A stretch of DNA of 64,000 nucleotides from Aristolochia californica (taxonomy: Eukaryota; Streptophyta; Magnoliopsida; Piperales; Aristolochiaceae). Under the pieces are notes generated by a model. That model was not told the DNA's origin. It was given only the letters and a program-made list of their open reading frames with translations, and ran no database searches. The DNA is taken from contig JARWKL010000008.1 of the NCBI GenBank assembly GCA_029961685.1, positions 27,901,619 through 27,965,618 on the forward strand. Reading direction: 5' to 3'. Made by a program: the position numbers and the translations under genes. Shown in pieces: positions 39,823 to 51,117 of the stretch (position 1 is the stretch's first letter; each line of letters begins with the position of its first letter).

Positions 39823-40815
39823 CTATTTTCCAGCCAACGTTGTGAGATTATGAATGGCTTCTGAGTCAAAATCAAAATCTTCATCTTCTTCTTGGGAATA
39901 ACACTGAATGGTCTGAGTACCTGTAGATCCAGTCTTACTAGATGTTTCTGAGTCATTCTTCTCATATCCTTGGTCTTTGAGATATTCTTCAAAATATTCT
40001 TTCAACATTCTTTTAATTTTGTCAGGGTCTGTCTGCTGATTTTCTTTCTTTTTATCATCTGACATTTTTGGCAAATGTCCAGCCATCAACGGATTTGTTT
40101 TGTCTTTACCAACTACCGTTTGAGCTGGACTAGCTAGTGAATGACCAACACTAGTAGGTATCTAGGTAGAGAAACTACCTGTCAATCTTGCTCTGAGTTG
40201 GAATTTTCTTCTTCCAAAGTGCCAATATATTCTTTCTGGAAGGCATTCTTTTCTAAGAGGAATCTTCTCTTTTCATTTAATCTTTGAAATAGTCTTGGAT
40301 AAAGTCTCAAAATGCTCACAGAAAATAATCTTTGTAGGAGTATCTTTGGCGACTCCATAAGATACTTGGTCTTCTTTGATAAATCTTAGTGAAGGGGCTA
40401 TGTAGTAATTAGTACCAATACTTTGTTTTGCTGCTTCTAAAGCTTCTTGTAAATTATTGAATCCTTGGTAAACCGGTCTTTGAAAATCTTGAATTCTTGC
40501 TACTACTTCTGTCTAGGAATAAAAAACTCCTGGAGTTTTACCTTTAAAAACTACTTAAAAGTTAAAACGTTTCTTTTTTTGGCAAAAATATTCTGATCGG
40601 CTATTATTACTGGCTAAAAAATATTTTTGGTCTTTTGGAATTCTTTGGTAAGAAAGCCATAAATTATCTAACAAACATTGTTCTTGTGTTAAGTCTTAAA
40701 TGTAATGTTAGATCTAGGAAAAACTACTAACTTCTGATTACCAAAATTTAAGAATTCTTGACCATAATTATTCAATCTGGAAAAGGATGGCCTTGAGGAC
40801 GTCTGGTCTGGAGGA
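39823..40815 (-). pseudogene. viral ORF III, copy F
   Basis: The acidic C-terminus is the frame 39823-40089 (GTQTIQCYSQEEDEDFDFDSEA). Upstream parts match ORF III of A and D (W-L-S-Y-Q-R-I-P-K-D-Q-K-Y-F region at about 40620-40660) with several stops and frame shifts. The overall length, about 330 codons, agrees with the other copies. Confidence 0.65.
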
Positions 40816-40824
40816 TCGATCTGT

Positions 40825-41818
40825 TCAATTGACAAGGAATGAATAAAAAAATCGTCTACTTAATGTATCTACAAGACTATTATTTTTACCTTTAATATGT
40901 TCAAATTCTATTATATATCCATTTCTTGTAATAATATCTACTAAATTTAACCACCTTCTTCTGCTTATTTTATTCTCCTTATTTCTTTGAAAATATTTGA
41001 CTATTGCTTCGCAATCTATTCTTAAAGTAAATTCTAGTTTATTAATAATGAATATTCTAAAAGACTCTAAAGAATACATTACTGCTAGGATTTCTGAGTC
41101 TATGCTACTCATATTTCCTTTTTCTTTAAATTTTCCACTAGAATAGCTACAAATTTTTTCTTGTTCTTTTTCACTGTACTTATGCGATTTGGAGATAAGA
41201 ACACCACCCCATCCTAAGTTACTTCCATCAGTTTCTATTATAAGGTAATCAGAGTCTAAAGACATTTGTAATTTGGACAAAGTTTGAATTTTTTCTTGGA
41301 CTTTTTTTACCAAATTTTTGTCTTCTTGATTAAAGAATTTTTGGCCTATAGGGGAAGTTTTTCCATACAAAGGACCAATGATTTTTCCTATGTCTTTAAG
41401 GAAGGGTCTAGCATAATTTACTAATCCTAAAAATCTTTGAAGTTTTTTTGTATACGATAGGTCATCTAGCATTTCTAGAATTTTCTTGGAAATGTGTTCT
41501 TGTAATTCTATCTGTCCTTGACCTATATTAACTCCTAAGAATTTAATGTATTCTTTAAATAATTCTATTTTTGTTTTACTAATAATGATTCCTTCTTGCA
41601 TGAATGTGGCTAGTACTAATTGTAAGTGTCCTATATGTTCTTCAATGGTTTTTTTGAAGACTAAAATATTGTCTATATAAACTAAAACAAAAGTATCATA
41701 TTTACTAAATATGTCATCCATTTTCCTTTGGAAAATAGCAGGTGCATTCTTTAAATAAAATGGTATGATTAACCATTCAAAATGTCCTTCAGGGCATGTA
41801 AATGCCCTCATAGATCTG
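40825..41818 (-). pseudogene. viral RT (3' part) and RNase H, copy F
   Basis: Long open frame: FTCPEGHFEWLIIPFYLKNA, then the catalytic box as YIDN (VLVYIDNILVF), so the second catalytic Asp is lost. RNase H is complete (IETDGSNLGWGGVL, IDSEILAVMYSLESF, LVDTLSRR). It joins inverted RT sequence of copy G just upstream of F-T-C-P. Confidence 0.85.
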
Positions 41819-41980
41819 CTGCTTTTATAGTAAAAAAACATAGTGAACAAAAAAGAGGCAATTCTAGAATGGTTATAAATTATAAAAGATTAAATGATAA
41901 TACTATTACTGATAGTTATAACATACCAGACAAATCACAGTTAATTAATAGGATTCAAGATAAGAAGATATTTAGTAAAA
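41808..41980 (+). pseudogene. viral RT fingers fragment, copy G
   Basis: HRSAAFIVKKHSEQKRG, MVINYKRLNDNT and the I-F-S-K end just before the first catalytic Asp, where (GA)n starts. Head-to-head with copy F. Confidence 0.8.
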
Positions 41981-42020
41981 GAGAGAGAGAGACAGACAGA
42001 CAGACAGAGAGACAGAGAGA
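41981..42020 (+). repeat. (GA)n/(GACA)n microsatellite inside copy G
   Basis: gagagagagagacagacaga... separates the RT fragment from the G promoter region. Confidence 0.92.
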
Positions 42021-42114
42021 TTCCATTATTGTACCTTTTGACTTTGTATACTTTTTGTACAGTTTATTTTTTGTAACCGCACACCTGGAAAGCAGTAAGA
42101 GAAAACTCACTGAT

Positions 42115-42184
42115 GATGGGGCCCAATGAGCACCTGGGTGATTCCCTTTGTCTCCAAGTGTCGGCAACCCTTGGCTATAAATAG
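42115..42184 (+). promoter_or_regulatory. viral promoter, copy G
   Basis: GGGGCCCAATGAGC at about 42118-42131 and TATAAATAG at 42176-42184. Confidence 0.7.
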
Positions 42185-42702
42185 CCTTATGTATGTTTCA
42201 CAAGATATGAATGAAAGAGTGCAGTTTGTTTCCTCCTTGATCTTCCACCCATGAGCTTCCTTTTCTTTTCTTTCTGAGTTCACCTACGACCAACTCCTGC
42301 TTCCAAAGTAAGTGTGCATCCCAGTTATTTTCTTTCAGTCTTCAGAACTTCCCTAAGGGGAAACTTTAGATCTTTGTCTGTTTAAGTCTATACCTCTCTC
42401 CTCTAATCCGGGGTCAATCCCAAGCACAGAGTAAAAATATTGTTGTATTCCTCTAATGTTTCACGGTCCATGCGTCCCTTGTTCCTACCCGTTTATACCC
42501 AAGGAGGTTTGAGGGCTTTGTTTATCTTGGGACTAAATGCTGGAGCCCGTGGTAGAAGCATTACAGTGCTAGGAAATTGCACACCTCTCTGTGTCTTTGG
42601 TTCCCTATACCTGAAGGAGTGAGAATAAAGATTTAAACAGCTTTGATCTAAAGTATGCCTCTCGGGAATTACACATCCTATTTGATTTCAAAAATCCTTT
42701 CT

Positions 42703-42774
42703 ATGCTTGTGCTTTTGATTACCCTAGGAATTGTTCTTACATGTTTAATCCATACTGCTTTTATTGTCTGTTAA
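42703..42774 (+). CDS. viral leader sORF-a, 23 aa, copy G
   Basis: MLVLLITLGIVLTCLIHTAF plus three residues and a stop. Intact despite divergence of the surrounding leader. Confidence 0.58.
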   Translation: MLVLLITLGIVLTCLIHTAFIVC

Positions 42775-42919
42775 GAATATCTATATATATATTGTGTGTC
42801 TATACATAAAAGGTATATTAGGCTGGAAACTACTGAGTGAGGGCTACGCCCTGACAGACGCCTCTGCCTCTTTTGAGCCAAGCGTCGCTCTCGGAAGTCA
42901 CAACGTCGTCGTACCGTTT

Positions 42920-43051
42920 ATGTTTTTTTGGCTAGTTTATAATTTAATCAAACAGTTTTCTAGAATAATTTTACTCTTCCTACCTATCTTTTACTTATAC
43001 TTAGCCCTGTTTTACAAAGCTTTACATTACGGTAAAAGATTTAAACTATAG
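42920..43051 (+). CDS. viral leader sORF-b, 43 aa, copy G
   Basis: MFFWLVYNLIKQFSRIILLF onward. The stop TAG (43049-43051) overlaps the ATA of sORF-c. The frame is also open upstream from 42764 because a base gain joins it to the GC-rich module frame; that extension is not shared by other copies. Confidence 0.5.
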   Translation: MFFWLVYNLIKQFSRIILLFLPIFYLYLALFYKALHYGKRFKL

Positions 43052-43197
43052 GAACTTATTCTAGCATCCTGTTCTTAGGAATCAAAGTAATAGAGTTATT
43101 TGGATATTTTGTCTTTCTGCCAGAAAAATTAGAAATTATTCTAGAATCTTATATATTTTTAATTGCTAATATTAGAGTCAGAATTTTAGACGCATGA
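43048..43197 (+). CDS. viral leader sORF-c, 49 codons, copy G
   Basis: IGTYSSILFLGIKVIELFGY onward, 150 nt with the stop. Roughly two thirds identical to copy A by eye, with the central YFVFLPE kept and no indel. Confidence 0.52.
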   Translation: MGTYSSILFLGIKVIELFGYFVFLPEKLEIILESYIFLIANIRVRILDA

Positions 43198-43385
43198 TAT
43201 TTGTTCTAATAGCTTTAGTGATAGTTATTTTTAATCTTTTCATTTTTAATTGTATCTGTTTTACTTTATCTTTATATTCCTATAGAAGGTTTGTAGAAAC
43301 CCCTAGACAAGTTTTTACACCCAGAAGACAAAGACTTCAAACACAAAGACCTTCAAATACTCCTGATTTAAATAATCCTGATTAA
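43194..43385 (+). CDS. viral leader sORF-d, 63 aa, copy G
   Basis: MIFVLIALVIVIFNLFIFNC, then RRFVETPRQVFTPRRQ; two codons longer than the other copies. ATG overlaps the sORF-c stop as ATGA. Confidence 0.6.
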   Translation: MIFVLIALVIVIFNLFIFNCICFTLSLYSYRRFVETPRQVFTPRRQRLQTQRPSNTPDLNNPD

Positions 43386-43410
43386 TTTAAATAGAGTACC
43401 CCCTTCAATT

Positions 43411-43423
43411 TGGTATCAGAGCC
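43411..43423 (+). other. viral primer binding site, copy G
   Basis: TGGTATCAGAGCC, then TATAAGACCTGGAACC with the putative CTG start of ORF I. Confidence 0.85.
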
Positions 43424-43433
43424 TATAAGACCT

Positions 43434-43853
43434 GGAACCTTTCAGAAAAATAGATTATTTAGACCTTAGACTTCCTACAAGATTTGATACAAAATATATA
43501 GGACCTAATACTCTTAGGTGTCATTTTAATAGTGAAGAACATATTCTACACAAAAATAACCCTCAGCTCAATAGCATTGTAGACCTTATTATAAGTCTAG
43601 GAAATAATCTACAAATTAAATTAACAGAAATAGAAATCAATTTAAACAAAATACAAGAATAAACAAGAAACTTAAGAATAAGAATAGAAAAATTAGCAGG
43701 AAACCTAGATTATCTTAAAACGAGTAAAGGATCCCAGCAAAACATAGATAAAGAAATAGATTTAATTACCCAAAAATTAAAATTTGTCAAAATAGAACCT
43801 AGAATATCAGCAACTACAAAATCATGACACTTTCACAGCGAGGTGAAGGAATC
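43434..43853 (+). pseudogene. viral ORF I, copy G
   Basis: Frame from CTGGAACC: head TKYIGPNTLRCHFNSEEH, coiled coil, then overlap with the movement protein. TAA interrupts after K-I-Q-E (about 43662) and TGA replaces Trp just before H-F-H-S (about 43825). Confidence 0.6.
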
Positions 43854-44640
43854 ACCTCAGAAATAGGAAGTTCCTCTAGAAACCTTAATATAATAGATAG
43901 GATAACAGGAAGAAGAAGTGTAGATCAACGAGACATACAATTAGATGAAATAATAGATATATATCAAGATATTACTTTATTCAGTAACAATCAAGTTAAC
44001 CTTCTTAATCCTAGACAACTATATAGAACATGACCTTTAAATTTCAACACTGGATTATTTAGACATTATAGAGAAATTCAAATTAGCTGTGTAGGAAAAG
44101 ATTCAGTAAACATAAATTTAATAGTAGAACAAGCCTTCAAAGAAATTAAGAAATTATATACTTTGATTCATTTAGGTTTAATCTTCATAGGAGTTAAAGG
44201 ATTAGGGAGAAAACATTTAGGAACTAAAACTCTTCTTAGCTTCTATGATGATAGATGGGCAGATCCTAAAAAGGCTATGTTAGGGATTACCGAATTAGAC
44301 ATGAACCAGAACGGAGGAATATTTTATTGCTCCCCTGATTTTCTTATAGGATTACAAGATTTTAGGAAATATATTAAAATAGGTATTCAGACAAAAGGAT
44401 ATGAATCCTTTGTAGGAAACAATCTTTTATTTTGCATTGGATTTTTAGGGAGATGCACTTGTTCTAGTACTACTAGGTTTAAAGTCAAGATAGACGATGT
44501 AGTAAATCTAATAGGTAAGGGAATTAAACTAATTAAGTCCATCAAATATTCCCCAGATGTCTTAGCAGGATTAGAATGGAACCTGAAATTTAGAGAAGAA
44601 AAAATAATTAGTCCTGAAAAAAGTATTATGTACACTGATA
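43824..44640 (+). pseudogene. viral movement protein, copy G
   Basis: MTLSQRGEGITSEIG to the C-terminal block, essentially complete. TGA at 44031-44033 replaces a Gly codon after L-Y-R-T; after it the frame is open through GVKGLGRKHLGTKTLL and YDDRWADPKKAML. Confidence 0.75.
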
Positions 44641-45768
44641 CAGAAGGTAATATAAATATTAGACTTAATAGTTATGAACAAAAGAGTACAGAAGATACAA
44701 AGTCAATTTCTAGTGAAAATTATGACTTAGTTGATATACAATTAGAAACAGATGAAATAATATACCCTAAAGAATTTGAATTAAAACTGACAGAAAGAGA
44801 ACTTCTTCATCTAGAAGAAGACTTAATAAAAAATGGAAAAATCCAAGAAGAAGAATATCTCTATTATGACCAAGAAGCCAACATAAGAATAGGAAAAATG
44901 CCATTGGAACCTAAAGAAGATGAAAAAATAGAAACAGAAGAAACTCTTAAGTATCAAAGAATATATGGATGAAGAAAGCTCTAATTCTATTCCTCGTAAT
45001 AGCTATACCACTTACCCAAGAACTCCTTCTAGAGAAGTATATTACTCAAGAAATGTGCCAAGGATTCCTTATAGTGATCCAGTAAACTTCGATCATAGGA
45101 TACGTCCTAAAGGAAAAAGAAAGGAGACAGAAAGACCTATAAAGTTTCAAGAAATGGACAAAGGAAAAATTCTTAATCTTTCAGCCCATGATCCTCAAGA
45201 ATGGACAACAGTATTAGATCTTTGGAAAAACCAGGTAGTCTCAAACTATATCCAAAACTTTCAATCCCAAGATTTAGAAGAAAAGTATAGATACTTAGAA
45301 ACATTTTTAGGAGAAAGTGTAAAAGACTTATGGGAAAGCTACAAAAGAGGAAATCTAGAAGAATTTGGTCATTTAATGAGTCTTGGATCCAATCCATATA
45401 ATTTTGTTAATAAAGTTTATCAGTTAGTAACAGGAGATGATCCCAACTTAGGATTCATTACATTACAAAAAGATGCAGTAGTTTACTTAGAACAACTTAG
45501 TCTCCATAATTACAAATATGTTAAGAAATTCCTCCAAGATTACTTTTATTATGCAAGCATATCAAGGAATGCATTTAATAAAGATTTAGGTACAAAGTTA
45601 TTCAGGAAATTACCAGGAGCCTTAGGAAAAGAAATTTATGATAAATGGAAAAATCTAGAAACAACAAACCCAACAGCAGTTTACTCTATAGGGCAAAGAA
45701 CTAAATTCATTATGACCATTCTTCAAAAAATTGTACAGACATCTATAGGGCAAAGAACTAAATTCATT
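44641..45768 (+). pseudogene. viral coat protein, truncated, copy G
   Basis: Acidic N-terminal region in frame with the movement protein, confirming one polyprotein; an extra base near 44950 shifts the frame to 44965-45906. Core motifs LSAHDPQEWTTVLDLWKNQV and AVYLEQLSLHNYKYVKKF are present. Ends after a 27-bp repeated segment (45685-45711 and 45742-45768) and reads straight into XPB sequence; the knuckle and second cluster are missing. Confidence 0.82.
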
Positions 45769-48700
45769 TTGATGAGGATCGTCGTGAAGGTATTACTTTT
45801 ATTCATTTTTTCGTTTTGTTATAGCTTTTTGTTTTTAGTTTACTTTAGGTGCTTGAATTGTGTTTATGGGTACGGAATATGGATCATGAAGATGAAAGCG
45901 AACTGACGAAGAGGGGATTTTCTAAACTTGAATTAAAGCCTGATCATGCAAACCGCCCTTTATGGGCTTGCGCTGATGGCCGGATCTTTCTTGAGACATT
46001 ATCACCATTGTATAAGCAAGCCAATGATTTCCTCATTGCAATTGCTAAGCCTGTTTGCCGGTATTTAAGATGTCCTTCTATTTTCTTCTACTTAAAACTC
46101 TATGTGGTTGCTCATTTTCATTTTGTTGGAAAAATGTTGTGCAGGCCAGACTCTATGCATGAGTATAACTTGGCGCCTCATTCCTTGTATGGTGCTGTTT
46201 CTGTTGGGCTCGAGACTGAAACTATAATTACTGTTTTGAACAAGCTATCAAAGACTAAGCTCCCTAAAGAAATGATTGATTTCATTTATGCTTCAACTTC
46301 TAATTATGGGAAAGTAAAACTTGTACTTAAGAAGAACCGGTACTTTGTGGAGTCCCCTTTCCCGGAGGTGCGAATCTGGTCTCGTATTCTATCACAAGTG
46401 GTTTATTATTATTATTAATGTTGTTATTATCATTATTATTATTCTTACGGTGATGAGGAGAATTTGGAAGTTATGCTTTAAATGATACTTGCAGGTGCTG
46501 AAGACTTTGCTGAAGGACGAGGTTATATCTAAAGAGAGAATTTATTCCAATGAGGTAATTTAGTTTGCTGTTATTTTCTTCATGCATGTCCACTATATTT
46601 TTCTGAGGTGTTATTCTGAGTTGTGCCTTTTTTTTTTAGTCTTTTCTCTTATCTTTTTGGCGAGTGACATAAAATTTACATAGGAGTTTCTATGGATTCA
46701 TCTATATGCCTATTCTTTACATATTTTACTATTATTCAAAATGGTTGAATTTACCATTTAAATCATGAAGTTGTTTGCTTGTTACAGTGGAAGAAAATAA
46801 CTTCTGATCTTGTTCTTTTTCATAGAAGGGAAGTGGAGTTTGAACATCTCTTTTGAAAAAAAAATTGTGTTGTTAAATAATTTAATCATTTTTTGCCTGC
46901 ATAGTGAATCAAAACTATCATCTCCAAAGCCACTATCACACTACAGCATGGAGAGATTATTTGTCACTATGGCTAAACCTTCAGATAAATGGTTAAATTT
47001 CTATGATAGATCATGAGAACTTTGACACAATTCTGATGGTGATGCAAACTCTTGATCTACTGTTTAGGGTTCACAAGGAAGTGATGTATTTACAGTTAGC
47101 AAAGCTTTGAGTGAAATGGATGGTGGTGGTCATCAGAAGTTGTTCACTGATGCTGATGTGGCAGCAGTAGCTGAAGAGAAAGAAACCCATTCTTTTGAAA
47201 TAGATCCTGCTTAGGTAGGGTGGTCTATGAATGATGATGTATATTTAAGTGATTAGTGGTTATAATTTTTTTGACCTAACTTAAACATTTACAGGTTGAA
47301 AGTGTCAAGCAAAGGTGCTTACCAAATGCATTAAATTATCCCATGTTGGAGGAGTATGACTTCAGAAATGATACAGTAAGCTTTATTTCTCACAAATGCT
47401 TGATGTTCTGCCAGTTTTGTTCCTTGTCACACATCATGGGTATGTTGTTGACTTGATGTTGCTAACTGCAGGTGAACCCTGACTTAAACATGGAATTGAA
47501 GGCTCAGCCACGCCCATACCAGGAAAAGAGTCTGAGTAAAATGTTTGGAAATGGTGAGGCCTATTGTAAGACAATATTTTTCAGGTCAATATAACTCTCC
47601 AGCAAAATAGTTGAGACTGTTGAAGACATTGTGTAGAATTCTCAGAGAGGCTACATTGGCTAGTGCACTAGAACTGGATATTACACACATTGGTTATCCA
47701 TGATTTCTTCCAATTTCATGTATAATCTTACTTCATCTTGGTACTGATTGTCACATAGGCCAAACATAATCATGCTTACCAGTGGACATCTCCATCATGA
47801 TAGGTGCAATTTCAACTGATTTTTCTATTACAAAAAATTTAAAGAATCATGTAGTTGGAAGTAGGCTGCTCTCTTTTGTAGTGTGGAATACCAAATGTCT
47901 GACATGGTCTGTTTAAAGTAACTTATCAGGAACTTTGGTGGTGATGCTATTGGATGAAAAAATTTAAATTTCAGAACTTCTGTTGTGGTTGCCAGTCATT
48001 TGGAGTTGTTGTACTGACATAGTGCTTGGTGATATCTTATATCGCGATCTATATCATATAAGATTCTATATTAAGAATATGTTAATGAAGCATAATATTA
48101 TCATATCCATTCTTGATAATCCTTTTCTACATTTGCTTTCATTTTCTCCTATCAAATAGTCTGGCTGTTCCATGTATTTCTTAATAAATTCTTTCTTTTT
48201 ACTTGTTGTCGTTGAAAAAAAATTCTTGTTGTGCCTTGGTTTTTGTGTTTTCTGCCACAAATTAGTTGAACTACATTTTACTGATTGGTGTTCTGCATCT
48301 TGTCCAAGCATATTGATTTGTTGTACATTTATATTTGAACTTTTCTTCTTATATTACTTGACCTTGTAGATGCAATGTCGAGAACCTGTGTTCGATTATT
48401 TGCTATTTTGAGGGTGCCAGCTTTGGATGTACCACCCAAGAGGTGGCCTAGAGTTGGTTGGTCAATGCTACCACATGCTTGCACTTGCAAAGACATCATG
48501 CTGCTGAGTTATGTAGGAGTTTGTCCTATGTAGAGGATTGAATAATGTGGCAATGATGAGGCTGTCAATTTGCTCTAACATGAGCGAGCCTCTTCATGGT
48601 ATGAGCCCTCAATTGGTGGGTGCAAGCTGTCGATTGTCAGTCACTTGTTAGAAATAACGTTGGTTTTGAAGAAGACCACCTTGGATGTGTATACCCAGAG

Positions 48701-51075
48701 GCTTTCATTTAAGAAATGATCTCTTAAATAGGATGCTAGGTTCACACCTTTCTTTAAACATTTGTGTCTTAAAGCTGAGATTTGATTATTTTGTTTACTT
48801 CTCTGTGTAGCTTGGTCTTTTCTGTTTCGATTATAGATTTTTCAGCATGAGGGTGAACTTGTAGTAAATTGTAGGAAGAGCAAGATCAGGAATTATAGTT
48901 CTTCCTTGTGGGGCCGGGAAGTCTCTTGTTGGTGTCTCTGCAGCGTGTCGAATACGAAAGAGTTGCCTCTGTTTAGCAACAAATGCTGTTTCTGTAGACT
49001 AGTGGGCCTTCCAATTCAAGTTGTGGTCTACTATTCGAGATGATCATATATGTCGTTTCACTTTTGATAGTAAAGAGAGATTTCGTGGTAATGCTAGTGT
49101 GGTTGTACAACTTATAACATGGTTGCTTTTGGCGGGAAAAGGTCTGAAGAGTCTGAGAAGATAATTGAGGAGATAAGAAATCGAGAATGGGGTTTGCTTC
49201 TCATGGATGAGGTACATTTCTTGTGTAAAGCTATATTTTAGTTATGTGTGTATGCTTTGGACTTATAGTAGGTGTTTAATGGAAGAAAGGAAAAATTGAT
49301 GTCAATGGCAAAAAGCGACATAAAATATGAAATAGAGTATGGGCTACGATCCAAAACTCTCACCTATTAGATAATTTTAGTTGTTAGACCATGAGGGAAA
49401 ACTATTTTGAACTATGACCTAGACCCTCTTGCTGAGTACAGGTTCTTAAGTGGATGATTTTCGGAGCAACTGCTTCAGCGTAGCTAAGTTGTTTGTTGTA
49501 TATACAAAGTGCATTTATGCAGCATCATCTCTTGATCATTTTGGTTAGCGAATTGTGTGTTGTCACTATTGGACGTGGATTGCACACTAGGCTTGTGAGG
49601 TTAAGCAGTTCCTGACATGGATATATGATCTTGGTGCTCTTGAATAAAGATTTCACTAAATTTAAACTCTTTCACACTGTTGATTTACACATTTTTTACT
49701 TCGGAGATTATCTACCTGCTTCCTGTGTTTTCTAATTGAATTTTTCTTACTGTTTCCTTTTATTTGGGTTTCAAACGGTGTTTTTAGGTGCATGTTGTCC
49801 CTGCACATATGTTTCAGAAGGTCATTAGTATCACTAAATCTCATTGTAAACTTGGGCTAACTGGTCAGTATTGGTGTTTGATGGATTTTGGATCTGCCCT
49901 TCTTAAAGAATGTTGTCTTCACTCTTCATATTTGCTAGGAACTGACTTTCGAACTTCATACCACAGCAACCCTCGTGAGAGAGGATGAACGTATCACAGA
50001 TTTGAACTTCCTTATTGGCCCTAAATTATATGAATCAAACTGGTTGGATCTTGTAAAAGGAGGGTTCATTGCAAATGTCCAGTGTGCTGAAGTATGGTGT
50101 CCAATGACAAAAGAGTTTTTTTTAGAATATTTGAAGAAAGAAAATTCTAAAAAAAATAGGTTAGTTACATATGCTCTCTGCACTCGTTTGTATTTTCACC
50201 TTTCTAGATTATTCATAAATTTGGTTATGTAAAAAAACAGTTTGTGATTTTGATTGCCTTAACTATGAAATATGTTATGTCCTATATTTCTTATTGACAG
50301 CTATTATGCATTGTGAGAGCTTGTGCCTTTTAGCATATAGTAATTTTACATCTTTAAGTGTATATCAATTGACAATGCAATTTTTAGTGACATTACAATT
50401 TTCCAACAATTTCGAGGTGTTAATAGTCCTGTTCCTAGACTAATTTCAGTGAATTTACATTTTAAAATGACTAGCTAAATGTACTTTATTTTTTCAAGTG
50501 GATGGGTTTATTAATTTAATCTGCATGAAGCTGACTTCGTTAATGAATTGCCCATAGTGTTGAAGTAACTTGATTTTGACTTCAACCAACTTAGATCTCT
50601 CTTTTGGTAGGAGTCAGCATATGTAGAAGTTCACCCTTCAGATGAGTTTGCCATGATTTTGGTATTGAACAAGTACAATCTTTGCAGTTTTATTTGTTGT
50701 ACTGGGGAATTTCACACTGAAATCATGGAAATGCACCGTCATAAACTAATTGGATTGTTATTAAAAAATACATTGATACTGTGTTTATGTCATCATGCTC
50801 TTATTTTTAGGATGTTAACAGTCTGCTTCACCCAAAGAGTATTTCTATTAGTTACTCTTCTTTCCTGCTTAACTGTTCTTATATTTTATTTTTTGAATAA
50901 AATTGTGGTCTTATTTATTTCTTTGCAACGGTCTTTATTCTTTCAGGCTTTATATATAATGAACCCAAATAAATTTAGGGCATGTGAGTTTCTTATCCGG
51001 TTTCATGAACAACAGCGCGGTGATAAGATCATTGTGTTTGCTGATAATCTTTTTGCACTTACTGAGTATGCTATG
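45769..51075 (+). pseudogene. XPB: XPB (TFIIH helicase subunit) pseudogene, copy 2, exons 2-12
   Basis: Exons: 45769-45786 (end of exon 2), about 45878-46060, 46145-46367, 46495-46554, 47068-47214, 47295-47375, 47472-47553, 48875-49211, 49788-49863, 49967-50159 and 50947-51075. Motor motifs seen: Walker [12 protein letters not shown], the D-E-V-H box split by an intron (MDE/VHVVPAHMF), [15 protein letters not shown], and the start of helicase lobe 2 ([19 protein letters not shown]). Lesions: exon 1 lost to the viral fusion; TAG replaces Gln at 47212-47214 and at about 48993 (V-D-x-W); one base is missing near 49110 (V-V-V-T-T). The gene is cut at (GA)n, so motifs IV-VI are absent. No helicase can be made. 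Confidence 0.9.
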
Positions 51076-51117
51076 AGAGAGAGAGAGAGAGAGAGAGCTC
51101 TAGAGAGAGAGAGAGAA
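51076..51117 (+). repeat. (GA)n microsatellite ending the XPB copy
   Basis: GA tracts around a CTCTA interruption, starting inside the XPB exon directly after the Y-A-M codons. No viral sequence follows it. Confidence 0.92.

Larger units (their letters stand above)
38441..41818 (-). other. endogenous caulimovirid copy F (RT to primer site, minus strand)
   Basis: A more diverged copy in natural viral order from RT (41818) through RNase H, ORF III, intergenic region, promoter and leader to a damaged primer site (38484-38500). It is the copy in which ORF III, intergenic region and promoter are still contiguous, so 39382-39822 shows the natural sequence upstream of the TATA box. At 41808-41818 it is joined head-to-head to copy G inside RT. 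Confidence 0.82.
41808..45768 (+). other. endogenous caulimovirid copy G (plus strand), fused to XPB
   Basis: A short RT piece (41808-41980), a (GA)n tract, then promoter, leader with all four small ORFs, primer site, ORF I, movement protein and coat protein, cut off in the coat core at 45768 where XPB exon 2 begins. Diverged from A at many positions, so it gives an independent look at leader conservation. Confidence 0.85.

Noticed and set aside
42764..43051. 95-codon leader protein in copy G
   Set aside because: The upstream half is open only in G, because of a base gain and a TAA-to-TAC change; other copies stop after G-E-G, so only the sORF-b part is listed.
50613..50700. Extra XPB exon near 50613
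   Set aside because: An open stretch follows an AG, but its residues do not match the known XPB order, which continues directly from 50159 to 50947.
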